A DNA stretch of 64,000 nt from Paucibacter sp. B2R-40. GTDB taxonomy: Bacteria; Pseudomonadota; Gammaproteobacteria; Burkholderiales; Burkholderiaceae_C. This document shows, one piece after another, positions 45,289 to 54,857 of the stretch. Position numbers and translations under genes: made by a program. The notes under the pieces are model-generated. The model did no database searches. It worked only from the letters and a program-made list of their open reading frames with translations, and had not been told where the DNA came from. Each line of letters opens with the position of its first letter. The stretch's first letter is position 1. Location of the stretch: the NCBI RefSeq assembly GCF_025717555.1, contig NZ_JAJIRP010000015.1, positions 1 to 64,000 of the forward strand. Direction: 5' to 3'.

Positions 45289-45779
45289 GGCGCCACCGCC
45301 AAGCTCATCAGCAGCGCATCTTCACGCGGACCCTGCAAGACCGGGTAGTAGGCACGCCGCAGGCCCATCTCAACAAAGCCATAGCGACGATAAACCTCGC
45401 GCGCACGCAGGTTGCTGACGCGCACCTCCAACCACAGCTGCGGGCAAGCTTGCTCGCGGCAACTGGCACACAGCGCGTCCAGCATCAAGCGCGCCAAACC
45501 CCTGCCCTGCTGCTCCGGCACCACCGAGAGATTGAGCAGATGCATCTCGTCCACGCCCTTCATGGCGAGAAAATAGCCGAGCAAATGAGTCTGTGAATCG
45601 CGCAGGGCCGGCACATTGCGCAGCACAAAGGCTTCATAGCCCGCTGCCAGCGAATCTATGAAATTGCCCTCGGTCCAGGGCATTTCATAGACCCGGCGCT
45701 CAACTGAAAGTACTTCGGCCACATCCGCGACGCGCATGCGGCTCAAGCGCGAGACTGCGTCCGCCAGCTGGGCGCTCAT
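45285..45779 (-). CDS. rimI: Ribosomal protein S18 alanine N-acetyltransferase
   Basis: 164 residues, a GNAT fold. The acetyl-CoA site is QGRGLARLML, and the family ending (LRAREVYRRYGFVEMGLRR) is typical of RimI. It follows tsaB with a 4-base overlap, the usual neighbour of RimI in bacteria, and precedes the uracil-DNA glycosylase gene. Confidence 0.93.
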   Translation of the reverse strand: MSAQLADAVSRLSRMRVADVAEVLSVERRVYEMPWTEGNFIDSLAAGYEAFVLRNVPALRDSQTHLLGYFLAMKGVDEMHLLNLSVVPEQQGRGLARLMLDALCASCREQACPQLWLEVRVSNLRAREVYRRYGFVEMGLRRAYYPVLQGPREDALLMSLAVAP

Positions 45780-46504
45780 GGGCTCACGCGCGCCGCCAGA
45801 CGCTCCGCCGTGGTTTGCGCGACTTTGTCGCGGACATAGACCGGCATCGCTTCAGCTGCATCGACTTGCGCGCCGGCAGCCCAAGCCTGCGCCGCCAAGG
45901 TGGCCAAGGCCGCTGCGCGGGATTGGCTGCGGGGCCACAAACGGCAGCTGGGCTGTTCGGCCAGCGCAAGCTGATCGGCAAACACCGCCAGGGCCGAGCC
46001 CGCCACGGCCACCGGGGGCTGAACCAGCCACGCGTCGCAAAGACGGGCCGGCGTGTAAAGCGCCGGTTCTACTTCAGTCGACCAAACGCCTAGCCTCCAC
46101 GCATAGCATGCCGCATAAATTTCGCCCATGCGCGCATCCATGGCCACCCAGACCGAGCCCGTCAGGGCTTGCCCAGCAGTTTCGGCCTGCTGGCGCGCAT
46201 CTTCGGCAACCAGCATCAAACTATCGATCGCCAGCACCGGCTTCACCGCGCCAAACGCCAAGCCCTGCACCACCGCGCAGGCCGCACGCAAGCCGGTGAA
46301 CGCGCCGGGACCACGGCCGAACGCAATCGCGTCCACAGCCGCCAAACTCAGACCCGCAGCGGCCAGCAAGGCCAATGCTTCAGGGACCAAACGGGCCGAG
46401 GCCTGTGCGCCGCCTTCAGCCTCAAACAGCCAGCGCCCCTCCGGGCTTGTCAGCGCCAGGGCCATTGTTTCGGTCGAACTATCCAGGGCCAGCAATATGC
46501 TCAT
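45776..46504 (-). CDS. tsaB: tRNA t6A37 biosynthesis protein TsaB
   Basis: 242 residues from the ATG at 46504. An ASKHA-like fold with LALDSSTETMALAL and the family motif FGRGPGAFTGLR. TsaB is the partner of TsaD and TsaE in making threonylcarbamoyl-adenosine on tRNA; the substrate-forming enzyme Sua5 is encoded 1 kb away at 47589. First gene of the overlapping five-gene operon that ends with the MidA-type methyltransferase. Confidence 0.93.
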   Translation of the reverse strand: MSILLALDSSTETMALALTSPEGRWLFEAEGGAQASARLVPEALALLAAAGLSLAAVDAIAFGRGPGAFTGLRAACAVVQGLAFGAVKPVLAIDSLMLVAEDARQQAETAGQALTGSVWVAMDARMGEIYAACYAWRLGVWSTEVEPALYTPARLCDAWLVQPPVAVAGSALAVFADQLALAEQPSCRLWPRSQSRAAALATLAAQAWAAGAQVDAAEAMPVYVRDKVAQTTAERLAARVSP

Positions 46505-46534
46505 GTCGGCAGTGTAAATGGGGGGCATCCAGAA

Positions 46535-46573
46535 CGAAAAAACCCGGCCGATTTAGCGCGGCCGGGTTCGTTT
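46535..46573. terminator. Terminator between the lipoprotein gene and tsaB
   Basis: AACCCGGCCG (46541-46550) pairs with CGGCCGGGTT (46559-46568) over 8 bases, with AAAA on one side and TTTT on the other. On the minus strand the A-run reads as a T-run, so it ends the lipoprotein transcript. Confidence 0.85.
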
Positions 46574-46586
46574 TCCTTGCAAAGAA

Positions 46587-47555
46587 TCAGAACGGATTGT
46601 TGCGGGCGCGGGTGGCCGCCATCCGGCCTATCTGTGAATGCCCGGCTGGCGCATACAAGCGGTCGGTCGCCCATAAATAACTGTTCCAGCTATTGTCTTT
46701 GGTGGCCTCAGGCGTCAGAGTCTTGACCGTGCAATCCGGCAAGGCAGGGGTCGTCAGACAGGCCGCATCGGTGAAATTGGAAATACCAAAACTGCTCGGA
46801 TAGCGTGCAATCACTTGGGTGTTTTCATCGGTCAATACCAAGCCGATCAAGCGGCCATCATTGATGATTTCGACGCGCATTTCGAGATTGAACTCACGCG
46901 TCAACTCACTCAAAAAAGCGGGGCGGGTCGAATCCAGCTTGGCGTCCGCAAAAGCCAGCGGCGAGAAACCCATATCCGGCAGCGTCGACAAAATAATCCG
47001 CCCATTGGCGTCGGCGAGACGATTGACCTGTGCGCCCAAGGACTTGCCGCGAGCGCGGGCCTCGGCGAGCAAAGCATCCTTGCTTTGTGCCGGGTATCTG
47101 GCGTACAGCTCCAAGACGTCATTGACGCCGACCAGCACCGTGATCAGATCACGCGGGCCGATGCCTGAGGCCAGTAAGCTGTCGATCTGCAACTTAACCT
47201 CGGCCACCTTGGCACCCGCCTGCGCACGTATCAGCCCTTGCGGCGCGGCCACCTTGTTCGGGTTGCATTCGGCAAATACCAGGCCGAAGGACGAAGCCAA
47301 TGTCTGCACCCAAATCGGGTTGTTCTCGCATTCCAACGCGCCGGTCGTGGCATTCAGAAAATTGACTGTGTGCTTCTTGCCCTCGGGCGTGATCAAGCTC
47401 GACTCGTCACCAAGCGCAATGATGCGGGCAGGGTTGAAGGGCTCGATCTGTTCGGTGCCGCCGCCACAGGCTGCCAGTACGCCCAAGGTGGACAAGGCGG
47501 CCAAGGCCAACAAGGCACGACCGTAGCGGCTTGCGCTACGCTGAATACTCTTCAT
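46587..47555 (-). CDS. SGNH/GDSL-type lipoprotein
   Basis: 322 residues from the ATG at 47555, with GGAG upstream. Lipoprotein signal with lipobox LAAC (ends VLAACGGG). An SGNH-like pattern follows: block I IALGDESS, block III VLVGVND and a C-terminal APAGHSQIG that could supply the catalytic His. It is therefore a candidate esterase anchored at the envelope. Substrate unknown. Confidence 0.72.
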   Translation of the reverse strand: MKSIQRSASRYGRALLALAALSTLGVLAACGGGTEQIEPFNPARIIALGDESSLITPEGKKHTVNFLNATTGALECENNPIWVQTLASSFGLVFAECNPNKVAAPQGLIRAQAGAKVAEVKLQIDSLLASGIGPRDLITVLVGVNDVLELYARYPAQSKDALLAEARARGKSLGAQVNRLADANGRIILSTLPDMGFSPLAFADAKLDSTRPAFLSELTREFNLEMRVEIINDGRLIGLVLTDENTQVIARYPSSFGISNFTDAACLTTPALPDCTVKTLTPEATKDNSWNSYLWATDRLYAPAGHSQIGRMAATRARNNPF

Positions 47556-47588
47556 GAAAACTCCGTCCAATAATTCCAAAACTCAAGC

Positions 47589-48566
47589 CTAGGCTTCAAA
47601 CGCCGCTGCAGCACGGGTCAGCCGATCCCTGACCCCATCCCACTCATTGCCAGGCGGCGGCAATTCAATCCAAATTTCTTGTGCGCCGGCCGAGTCCAAG
47701 TCGCGCAGCGCGGCAAACAACTGTTGCGCAGCCGCAAGCGCATCCGCCGGCATCTGCCGCCTCAGACTCACCTTGGCAGCATCCACCGTACGGGAATATA
47801 CCGCCAGGCCCAAAGGGAGCGGCCGCGCCAACAGCGCCGCCAAGTCTTGCGTACTGTGCAGGCGCACTGTGGCGCGCGGCGCGTAATGGGCGACCAAGGT
47901 CCCGGAGGCTCGCGGCGCTTGAGCGTCGGCGGACTGCAAGCCTTGGCCCAGGGCCGCCTCGATCTGCGCCAGCGTCAACACGCCTGGACGCAACAAAACC
48001 GCGCCTCCCCGGCTGCAATCGACGATGCTGGACTCGATGCCGACGGTGCATTCGCCGCCATCCAAGACCAGCAAATCGGACTCAAATTCGCTCACGACAT
48101 GCTGCGCCTGGGTCGGGCTGACACGACCAAAGCGGTTCGCACTGGGCGCCGCCACGCCGAGCACGCCCTGTGCTCGCGCTGCCGCCAGCAAGGCGCGGGC
48201 CACCGGGTGTGCGGGGCAACGCAGGCCGATGCTGTTTTGTCCGCCGGCTGCAGCTGCAGCCATCAAGGGTGCTCGCGGCACGATCACCGTCAGCGGACCG
48301 GGCCAGAACGCATCCATCAAACGCTTGGCCAAAGCTGGCATCTCAGAGCTGAAGGCGGCAGCATCGGCTGCGTCCAGCACATGCACGATCAGTGGGTGAT
48401 CGGAAGGCCGGCCCTTGGCGGCAAAAATCTTCGCCACTGCGGCGTCGTCATCGGCGCGCGCGCCCAAGCCGTAGACCGTTTCGGTCGGCAAGGCAACCAA
48501 TTCACCGACCGCCAAGCGAGTAGCAGCCAAGGCAATGGCTTGAGGATCAGCGCCGTTCAGCAACAT
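47589..48566 (-). CDS. sua5: Threonylcarbamoyl-AMP synthase (Sua5 type)
   Basis: 325 residues, the long Sua5 form with a C-terminal domain, unlike the short TsaC. The YrdC motifs are present: LPTETVYGLG, KGRPSDHPLIVHV, APSANRFGRVSPT and GIESSIVD. It makes threonylcarbamoyl-AMP, used with TsaB, TsaD and TsaE for t6A in tRNA. Same strand as purK, 18 bp apart. Confidence 0.93.
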   Translation of the reverse strand: MLLNGADPQAIALAATRLAVGELVALPTETVYGLGARADDDAAVAKIFAAKGRPSDHPLIVHVLDAADAAAFSSEMPALAKRLMDAFWPGPLTVIVPRAPLMAAAAAGGQNSIGLRCPAHPVARALLAAARAQGVLGVAAPSANRFGRVSPTQAQHVVSEFESDLLVLDGGECTVGIESSIVDCSRGGAVLLRPGVLTLAQIEAALGQGLQSADAQAPRASGTLVAHYAPRATVRLHSTQDLAALLARPLPLGLAVYSRTVDAAKVSLRRQMPADALAAAQQLFAALRDLDSAGAQEIWIELPPPGNEWDGVRDRLTRAAAAFEA

Positions 48567-48584
48567 TTCAACAGACTCAAAAAA

Positions 48585-49835
48585 TCACCACGCAATCGAC
48601 AAACCCAGCAAAGCGGCGGCTCGCCGCGCGGTGCTTTCGGCTTGCTCAGGCGTGCCTGCAGTGATGTTCAGATGGCCCATCTTGCGACCAGGCCTGGCAT
48701 TGGCCTTGCCATAGAGATGCAGATGCGTACCGGGCAAGGCCAGCACTTGGTCCCACGCCGGTGTGCGCTCGACACCGGGAGCGGCGCCCTGCGCCGGGCC
48801 GCCCCCAAGCAGGGCTGCGCCCCCTCGGGGGGCAGGCTGCGTACCCGCAGCCGTTGGGGCTTGCTCCATAAACCACAAATCACCGAGCAGATTCAGCATC
48901 ACCGTCGGCGAATGCAAGCGCGGCTGCGTCAGCGGCAGGCCAGCCATCGCGCGCACCTGCAAGTCAAACTGCGACAGATCGCAGGCATTCATCGTGTAGT
49001 GCCCCGAGTTGTGCGGGCGTGGCGCCATCTCGTTGACGATCAGGCGGCCGTCTTGCAGCACAAAGAACTCCACACAGAGCACGCCGACATAGTTCATTGA
49101 CGCCGCAATGCGTGCGGCCGAGGCCAAGGCTTGAGCCTGCAATTCCTGGCTGACATCTGGAGCCGGCACTTGCGTGACGGCCAGGATGCCGTCGATATGC
49201 AGATTCTGCTGAACCGGGAACTGGACGATGTCGCCTCGGTCGCTGCGGGCGCTGATGACCGAGATCTCCAGCGCCAGCGGCAGCATCTGTTCCAACACAC
49301 AGCGGACCTGTTTGAGCTCGGCCCAGGCGGCAGCCAAGTCGGAGCGGCTGCGCACCCGCACCTGGCCCTTGCCGTCGTAGCCCATGGTGGCGGTCTTCAG
49401 GATGCCCGGCAGCAAGTCATCGCCGACGGCCAGCAAATCGGCCTCGGTGGTGATCACCGCATAAGGCGCGCAAGCGACTGCACTGGCCGCAAAATGGGCT
49501 TTCTCGGCGGCGCGGTCCTGGCAAATCGCGACCGACGCGCCGGCCGGCGCCACAAACCTTGTCTGCGCCAATTGCTCCAAGGCCTCGGCCGGCACGTTCT
49601 CGAATTCGGTCGTGATGGCCGCGCATTGCTGCGCCAATTGATTCAGCCCGTTTGGGTCCAGATAGTCGGCGCGGATATGTTGGTGGGCAACCAGCCCGGC
49701 CGGGCTGTCGGTATCCGGGTCCAAGACCACGGTGCGAAAGCCCAGGCTTTGCGCGGCGTGCACGAACATGCGGCCCAACTGGCCGCCGCCCATCACGCCC
49801 AGGCTCGATTCACCCGGCAGCAAGGTCGCCCGCAT
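48585..49835 (-). CDS. purK: N5-carboxyaminoimidazole ribonucleotide synthase
   Basis: 416 residues, longer than most PurK. An ATP-grasp enzyme of purine synthesis. GVMGGGQLGRMF, TEFENVP, MGYDGKGQ and NEMAPRPHNSGH are typical. Between LLGDLWF and the final VLALPG region it has about 25 additional residues (APRGGAALLGGGPAQGAAPG); the DNA of this insert resembles a GC-rich REP-like palindrome read in frame. Its ATG overlaps the purE stop (TGATG). Activity is probably kept, since the insert falls in a surface loop before the C-terminal domain; this is inference. Confidence 0.93.
   Translation of the reverse strand: MRATLLPGESSLGVMGGGQLGRMFVHAAQSLGFRTVVLDPDTDSPAGLVAHQHIRADYLDPNGLNQLAQQCAAITTEFENVPAEALEQLAQTRFVAPAGASVAICQDRAAEKAHFAASAVACAPYAVITTEADLLAVGDDLLPGILKTATMGYDGKGQVRVRSRSDLAAAWAELKQVRCVLEQMLPLALEISVISARSDRGDIVQFPVQQNLHIDGILAVTQVPAPDVSQELQAQALASAARIAASMNYVGVLCVEFFVLQDGRLIVNEMAPRPHNSGHYTMNACDLSQFDLQVRAMAGLPLTQPRLHSPTVMLNLLGDLWFMEQAPTAAGTQPAPRGGAALLGGGPAQGAAPGVERTPAWDQVLALPGTHLHLYGKANARPGRKMGHLNITAGTPEQAESTARRAAALLGLSIAW
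48781..48837. repeat. REP-like palindrome inserted in purK
   Basis: GCCCCCTCGGGGGGC (48819-48833) is an almost perfect dyad, and with CGGGCCGCCCCCAAGC just before it (48795-48810) it matches a GC-rich repeat that is dispersed between genes in Comamonadaceae-like genomes as I recall. Here it lies inside the coding sequence and keeps the frame. Confidence 0.65.
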
Positions 49836-50338
49836 CAGATCAATTCCTGCGTCATGGCGCGGGCCGCCTCGGTCTGGCGAGCCCGGTAAGCGGTCAATCG
49901 CGCGCGCAAATCGGCGTCGTGATTGGCCAGCATCGCGACGGCAAACAATGCCGCATTGCCCGCGCCGGCATTGCCGATTGCAAAGGTCGCCACCGGAATG
50001 CCCTTGGGCATCTGCACAATCGAGTGCAAGGAATCAACCCCTTGCAGATGGCGGCTGGCAACCGGCACGCCCAGCACCGGCACCTCGGTCTTGGCAGCCA
50101 ACATGCCCGGCAAATGCGCGGCACCGCCGGCGCCGGCGATGATGGCCTGCAGGCCACGCGCGGCCGCAGCCTCGGCGTAGGCGAACATATCGTCGGGCAT
50201 GCGGTGGGCTGACACCACCCGCGCCTCAAAGGCGATACCGAACTCGGCGAGAATATCGGTCGCATGCTTCATGGTGTCCCAGTCACTGCTGGAACCCATC
50301 ACCACGCCGACCAAAGGAGTTGCTGCTGCTATGTTCAT
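49835..50338 (-). CDS. purE: N5-carboxyaminoimidazole ribonucleotide mutase
   Basis: 167 residues from the ATG at 50338. Phosphate-binding GSSSDW, the catalytic-site SAHRMPD and the conserved [11 protein letters not shown] are present. Together with PurK it turns AIR into CAIR. The stop overlaps the purK start, so the pair is coupled. It diverges from the thioredoxin-like gene. Confidence 0.96.
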   Translation of the reverse strand: MNIAAATPLVGVVMGSSSDWDTMKHATDILAEFGIAFEARVVSAHRMPDDMFAYAEAAAARGLQAIIAGAGGAAHLPGMLAAKTEVPVLGVPVASRHLQGVDSLHSIVQMPKGIPVATFAIGNAGAGNAALFAVAMLANHDADLRARLTAYRARQTEAARAMTQELI

Positions 50339-50476
50339 TGAGACGCTCGGCAAGTCCTATACGCTTGTATGGCTCGCTTGCAAGACTAGAAAGCCTTGAA
50401 TTGTAGGCGGCGAGCGCCATTTGCTCGCCATTCCCCCGTTTGCTCGGACACCGACCCGCCAAAAGTACCCGCCGCC

Positions 50477-51430
50477 ATGATCGACATCACGCTACAAAAC
50501 TTCGAAACCGAACTGATCAACGGCTCCATGCAGCAGCCGATGCTGTTGGACATTTGGGCCCCCTGGTGCGGCCCCTGCCGCACACTCGGCCCGCTGCTGG
50601 AGAAGCTGGAAGTCGCCTATGCGGGCCGCTTCAAGCTGGCCAAGGTGAATGCCGATGAGGTGCCCGAAATCTCCACCCAGCTGAGCCAGATGTTCGGCGT
50701 GCGCAGCATTCCGTTTTGCGTGATGTTTGTCGGCGGCCAACCGGTCGACGGCTTCGTCGGCGCGGTGCCCGAGGCGCAAATCCGCGAATTCCTCGACAAG
50801 CATGTGCCCGCCGGTGAGGTCTTGGAGGCACAAGAAGAAGTCGCCGAGGCCGAGGACTTGATGGCAGAGGGTGACCTCGAAGCCGCGCTGAGCAAGCTGC
50901 AAAGCGCCTTGGAAACCGATCCTGCCAATGAATTGGCGCGATTTGACTATGTGAGGGCCTTGCTGGAGTTGGGTCTGTTGGCGGACGCCAAGGCTGCTTT
51001 TGAGCCGGTGGCAGCCAAAGCCGTGGACAGCATCACGCCGCACGCCCGCTTCGCCGCGCTGGGTCATTGGCTGGCCGCTTGCGAGCGCGCCGCTGCCGGC
51101 TTGAATGGCGCCGAATTGCAAGCGGCCATCGCGACCAATAAGCGCGACTTCGATGCCCGCTTTGCACTCGCGCAGGGCCTGTTTGCCCGCCAGAACTTCA
51201 CCGAAGCGATGGACGAATTGCTGGAAATCATCATGCGCGACAAGGCCTGGAACAACGGCTTGGCGCGCAAGACCTATGTCGCCATCCTGGAGCTGTTGAG
51301 CAAACCGGCGCCTAAAGCGGCGGCCACCGAGCCCAAGGGCACCCTGGAGCTAGCCGGTCAAGCGGCGGTGGTTGCACGCGACCCGCTGCTGGATCAGTAC
51401 CGCCGCAAGCTGAGCATGGCGCTCAACTGA
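50477..51430 (+). CDS. cnoX: Thioredoxin-TPR co-chaperone, CnoX/YbbN type
   Basis: 317 residues from the ATG at 50477. Thioredoxin domain with active-site WCGPC (about residues 30-34), unlike E. coli CnoX where it is SQHC, so it may keep redox activity. A TPR-like C-terminal half (about 115-260) includes DLEAALSKLQSALETDPAN. CnoX protects and hands clients to GroEL/DnaK under oxidative stress. Diverges from purE. Confidence 0.88.
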   Translation: MIDITLQNFETELINGSMQQPMLLDIWAPWCGPCRTLGPLLEKLEVAYAGRFKLAKVNADEVPEISTQLSQMFGVRSIPFCVMFVGGQPVDGFVGAVPEAQIREFLDKHVPAGEVLEAQEEVAEAEDLMAEGDLEAALSKLQSALETDPANELARFDYVRALLELGLLADAKAAFEPVAAKAVDSITPHARFAALGHWLAACERAAAGLNGAELQAAIATNKRDFDARFALAQGLFARQNFTEAMDELLEIIMRDKAWNNGLARKTYVAILELLSKPAPKAAATEPKGTLELAGQAAVVARDPLLDQYRRKLSMALN

Positions 51431-51433
51431 ATT

Positions 51434-52534
51434 TCAGCGCGGCCGCAAGCCGGACTGACTCAAGGCTTGAGCCCAGACTCGCTGCTGCTCAGCGAACTCA
51501 AGCCAGCAGTTCGTGGCTTGATCTTCATGCTTGGCCGCCGCCGTCGTTTCACCCAGCGCAGCAAAGACCTGCGCCAAACGGCTGTGGGTGGCGGCTCTGT
51601 CGTCCATATCGCTGAGCCCATCCAACTCAGACTCGGCCTCGCGGGCCTGTTGCAAGCCCAACTCCAACTGCCCAAGTTGGACCCTGCACCAGGCCAGATC
51701 GGCCAACAAGCTACTACCCCAGCGGGCCAGGCCGGTCACCATGGTCTGCGGTAAATGAGCTTCAAACAGGCTGCGGGCTTGGCTGTAGTCACCCTCCACG
51801 GTCAGAATTTGTGCACGCAAGACGGGCGTCAGTTCCGACAGCACCGCCCCCCCCACTGCGGCGTCGTAATGCCTGATCGAGTCGGCCCCGAGCAAAAGCC
51901 CCAAGCCCTGCACCAAGCCTTGGGACAGAGCGTCGCGGCGCACCTGCGCCGTGCGAGTCGCGGCCATGTTGTACATCAGCGCCGACAGCGACGCGTCATC
52001 GCCCTCGGCCTGCGCATGAGCGCGGGCCTTGGCATACCAATCGCGCGACAAGTCTGCACGGCCGGTCAGATCATGTGCCAACGCCAGCACGGTGCAAAGC
52101 CGAAACCGTGCATCATGATCGTCAGGCCTGGCCCTTGCATCGCAATCTGCCGCCTGCGCCAGCATCTCTGGCAGATCGTGGCGCAGATAGGCAAACTGCG
52201 CCAACCAAGCCGAACACAAAGACTCCAACTCGTTCAACGCTGCAGCCTTGGCCATCGCTTGCGCGCGCGCGACCTTCTCCTGCGCAGCGCTGCTGAAGTC
52301 GGTGTAATAGCTCATCAGCCCCTCGGCGTAATGCAGCCAGGCCGCAATCTCGGGGTGAGGATGTTGAAAGGCCAGCAGATGCAAAGCCGTCAATTCCTCG
52401 CGGCCTTGGCTCATATGCCCATGCCGCACCCGCAGCACGGCGCGCTGTACTTGCAAGCTCGCGCTCTGGGTGGCGCCAGCCGCCGCCGCGATTTCGGCAT
52501 CTAACCGTTTCAGCAGGCGGCTTTTGATACTCAT
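51434..52534 (-). CDS. TPR-like helical protein of unknown function
   Basis: 366 residues of predicted helix pairs; repeated A-x-x-H/D-x-x-G and RA-x-A-x-A patterns suggest TPR-type repeats. No signal peptide and no enzyme motif. The start overlaps the stop of purC (ATGA), so it is in that operon. It resembles the helical regulatory parts of LuxR- or cyclase-type proteins but has no DNA-binding part. Confidence 0.7.
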   Translation of the reverse strand: MSIKSRLLKRLDAEIAAAAGATQSASLQVQRAVLRVRHGHMSQGREELTALHLLAFQHPHPEIAAWLHYAEGLMSYYTDFSSAAQEKVARAQAMAKAAALNELESLCSAWLAQFAYLRHDLPEMLAQAADCDARARPDDHDARFRLCTVLALAHDLTGRADLSRDWYAKARAHAQAEGDDASLSALMYNMAATRTAQVRRDALSQGLVQGLGLLLGADSIRHYDAAVGGAVLSELTPVLRAQILTVEGDYSQARSLFEAHLPQTMVTGLARWGSSLLADLAWCRVQLGQLELGLQQAREAESELDGLSDMDDRAATHSRLAQVFAALGETTAAAKHEDQATNCWLEFAEQQRVWAQALSQSGLRPR

Positions 52535-53433
52535 GCCTGGGTCAAGCGCTGCAGAGCTTCTAGGTATTTGGCTGCCGTGTTGGCGATCACCGCGTCCGGC
52601 AAGGCTGGCGCCGGCGCGGTCTTGCCCCAGGGCTTGCCGTCCACTTCGGCCTGCTCCAGCCAGTCGCGCACAAACTGCTTGTCATAGCTGGGCGGATTGA
52701 TGCCGACCTGGTAGCTTTCGACCGGCCAGTAGCGCGAGGAGTCGGGCGTCAAGACCTCGTCCATCAGCGTCAGCGTGCCGTCGGCATCCAGGCCAAACTC
52801 GAACTTGGTGTCGGCAATGATGATGCCTTTGGTCAATGCAAAGTCGGCGGCACGTTTGTAGAGCTGGATCGAGATGTCGCGCACGCGGGTGGCCAGATCC
52901 TGGCCGATGATGCCGACCATCACGTCAAAGGATATGTTCTCGTCATGGTCGCCCATCTCGGCCTTGGTGGCGGGCGTGAAGATCGGCTCGGGCAGTTTGG
53001 AGGCGTTTTGCAAACCGGCCGGCAGTTTGACGCCGCAGACTTCGCCCTTGTCCTTGTACTCGGCCCAGCCGCTGCCAGCCAGATAGCCACGCACCACCGC
53101 CTCGACCGGCAGCGGCTTCAGGCGCTTGACCAGCATGGCCCGGTCTTTAACCTGAGCTTTTTCGGCCTCGCTGCTGACCGCCGACATGGGATCATCTCCA
53201 GTCAGATGGTTAGGCACGATGCCGTCCAGCTTGGCAAACCAGAACAGCGCCATCTGCGTCAGCAAAGCACCCTTACCTGGAATCGGCTCGCCCATGATGA
53301 CGTCAAAGGCTGACAAGCGGTCGCTGGCGATCATCAGGATGCGGTCTTCGCCAACGGCGTAGTTCTCGCGCACCTTGCCGCGGGCAATCAGGGGCAAGGA
53401 GGTGATCGTGGAGTTCAATAAGGCTGCGGTCAT
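52531..53433 (-). CDS. purC: SAICAR synthase
   Basis: 300 residues from the ATG at 53433 (53442 possible). [22 protein letters not shown] and [11 protein letters not shown] are signatures. It joins CAIR with aspartate in purine synthesis. The fructose-bisphosphate aldolase gene lies upstream on the same strand, but a terminator stands between the two, and the TPR-like gene is coupled downstream. Confidence 0.96.
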   Translation of the reverse strand: MTAALLNSTITSLPLIARGKVRENYAVGEDRILMIASDRLSAFDVIMGEPIPGKGALLTQMALFWFAKLDGIVPNHLTGDDPMSAVSSEAEKAQVKDRAMLVKRLKPLPVEAVVRGYLAGSGWAEYKDKGEVCGVKLPAGLQNASKLPEPIFTPATKAEMGDHDENISFDVMVGIIGQDLATRVRDISIQLYKRAADFALTKGIIIADTKFEFGLDADGTLTLMDEVLTPDSSRYWPVESYQVGINPPSYDKQFVRDWLEQAEVDGKPWGKTAPAPALPDAVIANTAAKYLEALQRLTQA

Positions 53434-53482
53434 GACGGTCATCCGTTGGGTAGGGCGCGATTTTAGGCGGCAATCCACGCAT

Positions 53483-53515
53483 AAAAAAACCCGCCGGGCA
53501 CAAACCGAGCGGGTT
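53483..53515 (-). terminator. Terminator after fba
   Basis: On the minus strand AACCCGC pairs with GCGGGTT (arms at 53509-53515 and 53488-53494), followed by a T-run (53488-53483). Confidence 0.85.
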
Positions 53516-53536
53516 GAAACCGAAAGTTTCGCGCGA

Positions 53537-54601
53537 TTACTTGATCATTTGATTCAGCTCACCCCGCGCATAGGCCGCGGCCACATCGACCAGGCTGCGC
53601 GCCTTGATCTTGCCGGCCTGGCCCTCGCAGCCGAACTCCTGAAAGCGCTGGCGCACGATGGACTTGGCCGCATCGCGGGCTGGCTTCAGGAACTCGCGCG
53701 GATCGAACTTGCTCGGGTTCTTGACGAAGAATTCGCGCACCGCCGCCGTCATCGCCAGGCGAATATCGGTGTCGATATTGATCTTGCGCACGCCGTGCTT
53801 GATCGCTTCCTGGATCTCTTCGACCGGCACGCCGAAGGTCTGGCCCATATCGCCGCCGAACTCGCGGATTTTGGCCAGCAGATCCTGCGGCACGCTGGAC
53901 GAGCCATGCATCACCAGGTGGGTATTGGGCAGGCGGGCGTGGATTTCCTTGACCCGGCCGATCGCCAAGATGTCGCCGGTGGGCTTGCGGGTGAATTTGT
54001 AGGCGCCGTGGCTGGTGCCGATGGCAATGGCCAGCGCGTCGAGCTGGGTGCGCTGCACAAAGTCGGCCGCCTGCTCGGGGTCGGTCAGCAACTCGGCGTG
54101 CGTCATCACCGCGTCGGTGCCGTGGCCGTCTTCCTTGTCGCCTTGCATGGTCTCTAGCGAACCCAGGCAGCCCAACTCGCCCTCGACCGTCACGCCCAAG
54201 GCATGCGCCATGTCGACGACCTTGCGGGTCACGTCGACGTTGTACTCATAACTGGCGATGGTCTTGCCGTCGGCTTCCAGCGAGCCGTCCATCATCACCG
54301 AGGAGAAGCCCAGGTCGATCGCGCCCTGGCACACGGCGGGGCTTTGGCCATGGTCCTGGTGCATCACGACGGGGATATGGGGGTAGCTTTCCACCGCTGC
54401 CTGGATCAGGTGCTTGAGGAAATGCTCACCGGCGTATTTGCGCGCACCGGCGCTGGCCTGCATGATCACCGGCGCATTGAGTTCGTCGGCCGCCATCATG
54501 ATGGCTTGCACTTGCTCGAGATTGTTGACATTGAAAGCCGGGATGCCATAGCCATTGACGGCGGCATGGTCCAGCAGTTGGCGCATTGAAACGAGAGCCA
54601 T
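53537..54601 (-). CDS. fba: Class II fructose-bisphosphate aldolase
   Basis: 354 residues from the ATG at 54601, the Calvin-cycle-type subgroup. Zinc ligands appear in MHQDHGQ and in [16 protein letters not shown] and NIDTDIRLA are typical. It acts in glycolysis and gluconeogenesis. The long upstream gap (54602-54857) contains two TGTAAC repeats 11 bp apart near 54692-54708, a possible operator. Confidence 0.96.
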   Translation of the reverse strand: MALVSMRQLLDHAAVNGYGIPAFNVNNLEQVQAIMMAADELNAPVIMQASAGARKYAGEHFLKHLIQAAVESYPHIPVVMHQDHGQSPAVCQGAIDLGFSSVMMDGSLEADGKTIASYEYNVDVTRKVVDMAHALGVTVEGELGCLGSLETMQGDKEDGHGTDAVMTHAELLTDPEQAADFVQRTQLDALAIAIGTSHGAYKFTRKPTGDILAIGRVKEIHARLPNTHLVMHGSSSVPQDLLAKIREFGGDMGQTFGVPVEEIQEAIKHGVRKINIDTDIRLAMTAAVREFFVKNPSKFDPREFLKPARDAAKSIVRQRFQEFGCEGQAGKIKARSLVDVAAAYARGELNQMIK

Positions 54602-54857
54602 GAGAGAGTCCCTTGGGAAGTTAAAAAATCTTGCGAATCCTTGCTGATCCCTGCGAACGCAGCCTAGCGCCAAAATCAAGTTTTGGGTGATGTAACCGCG
54701 TTGTAACTGGCGGCGATTCTAGCGGCGGCTTTGCGTTGGCAAAGCAAGGGCTGCCTCGCTTGTGCACCTGGCCCTGAGCATTTAGGCTCGCAGTGCCCCA
54801 TTTTTCACGGCTTAGCGAACTTTGAAGCCATGGACACTGCGGTCAAGGGAGCCTTGC

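Noticed and set aside
47679-49100. 473-residue plus-strand open frame
   Set aside because: Crosses sua5 and purK in antisense and has no motif or ribosome site.
54692-54708. TGTAAC repeats before fba as a HexR site
   Set aside because: They are direct, not inverted, repeats and do not match the HexR dyad; mentioned only as a possible operator.
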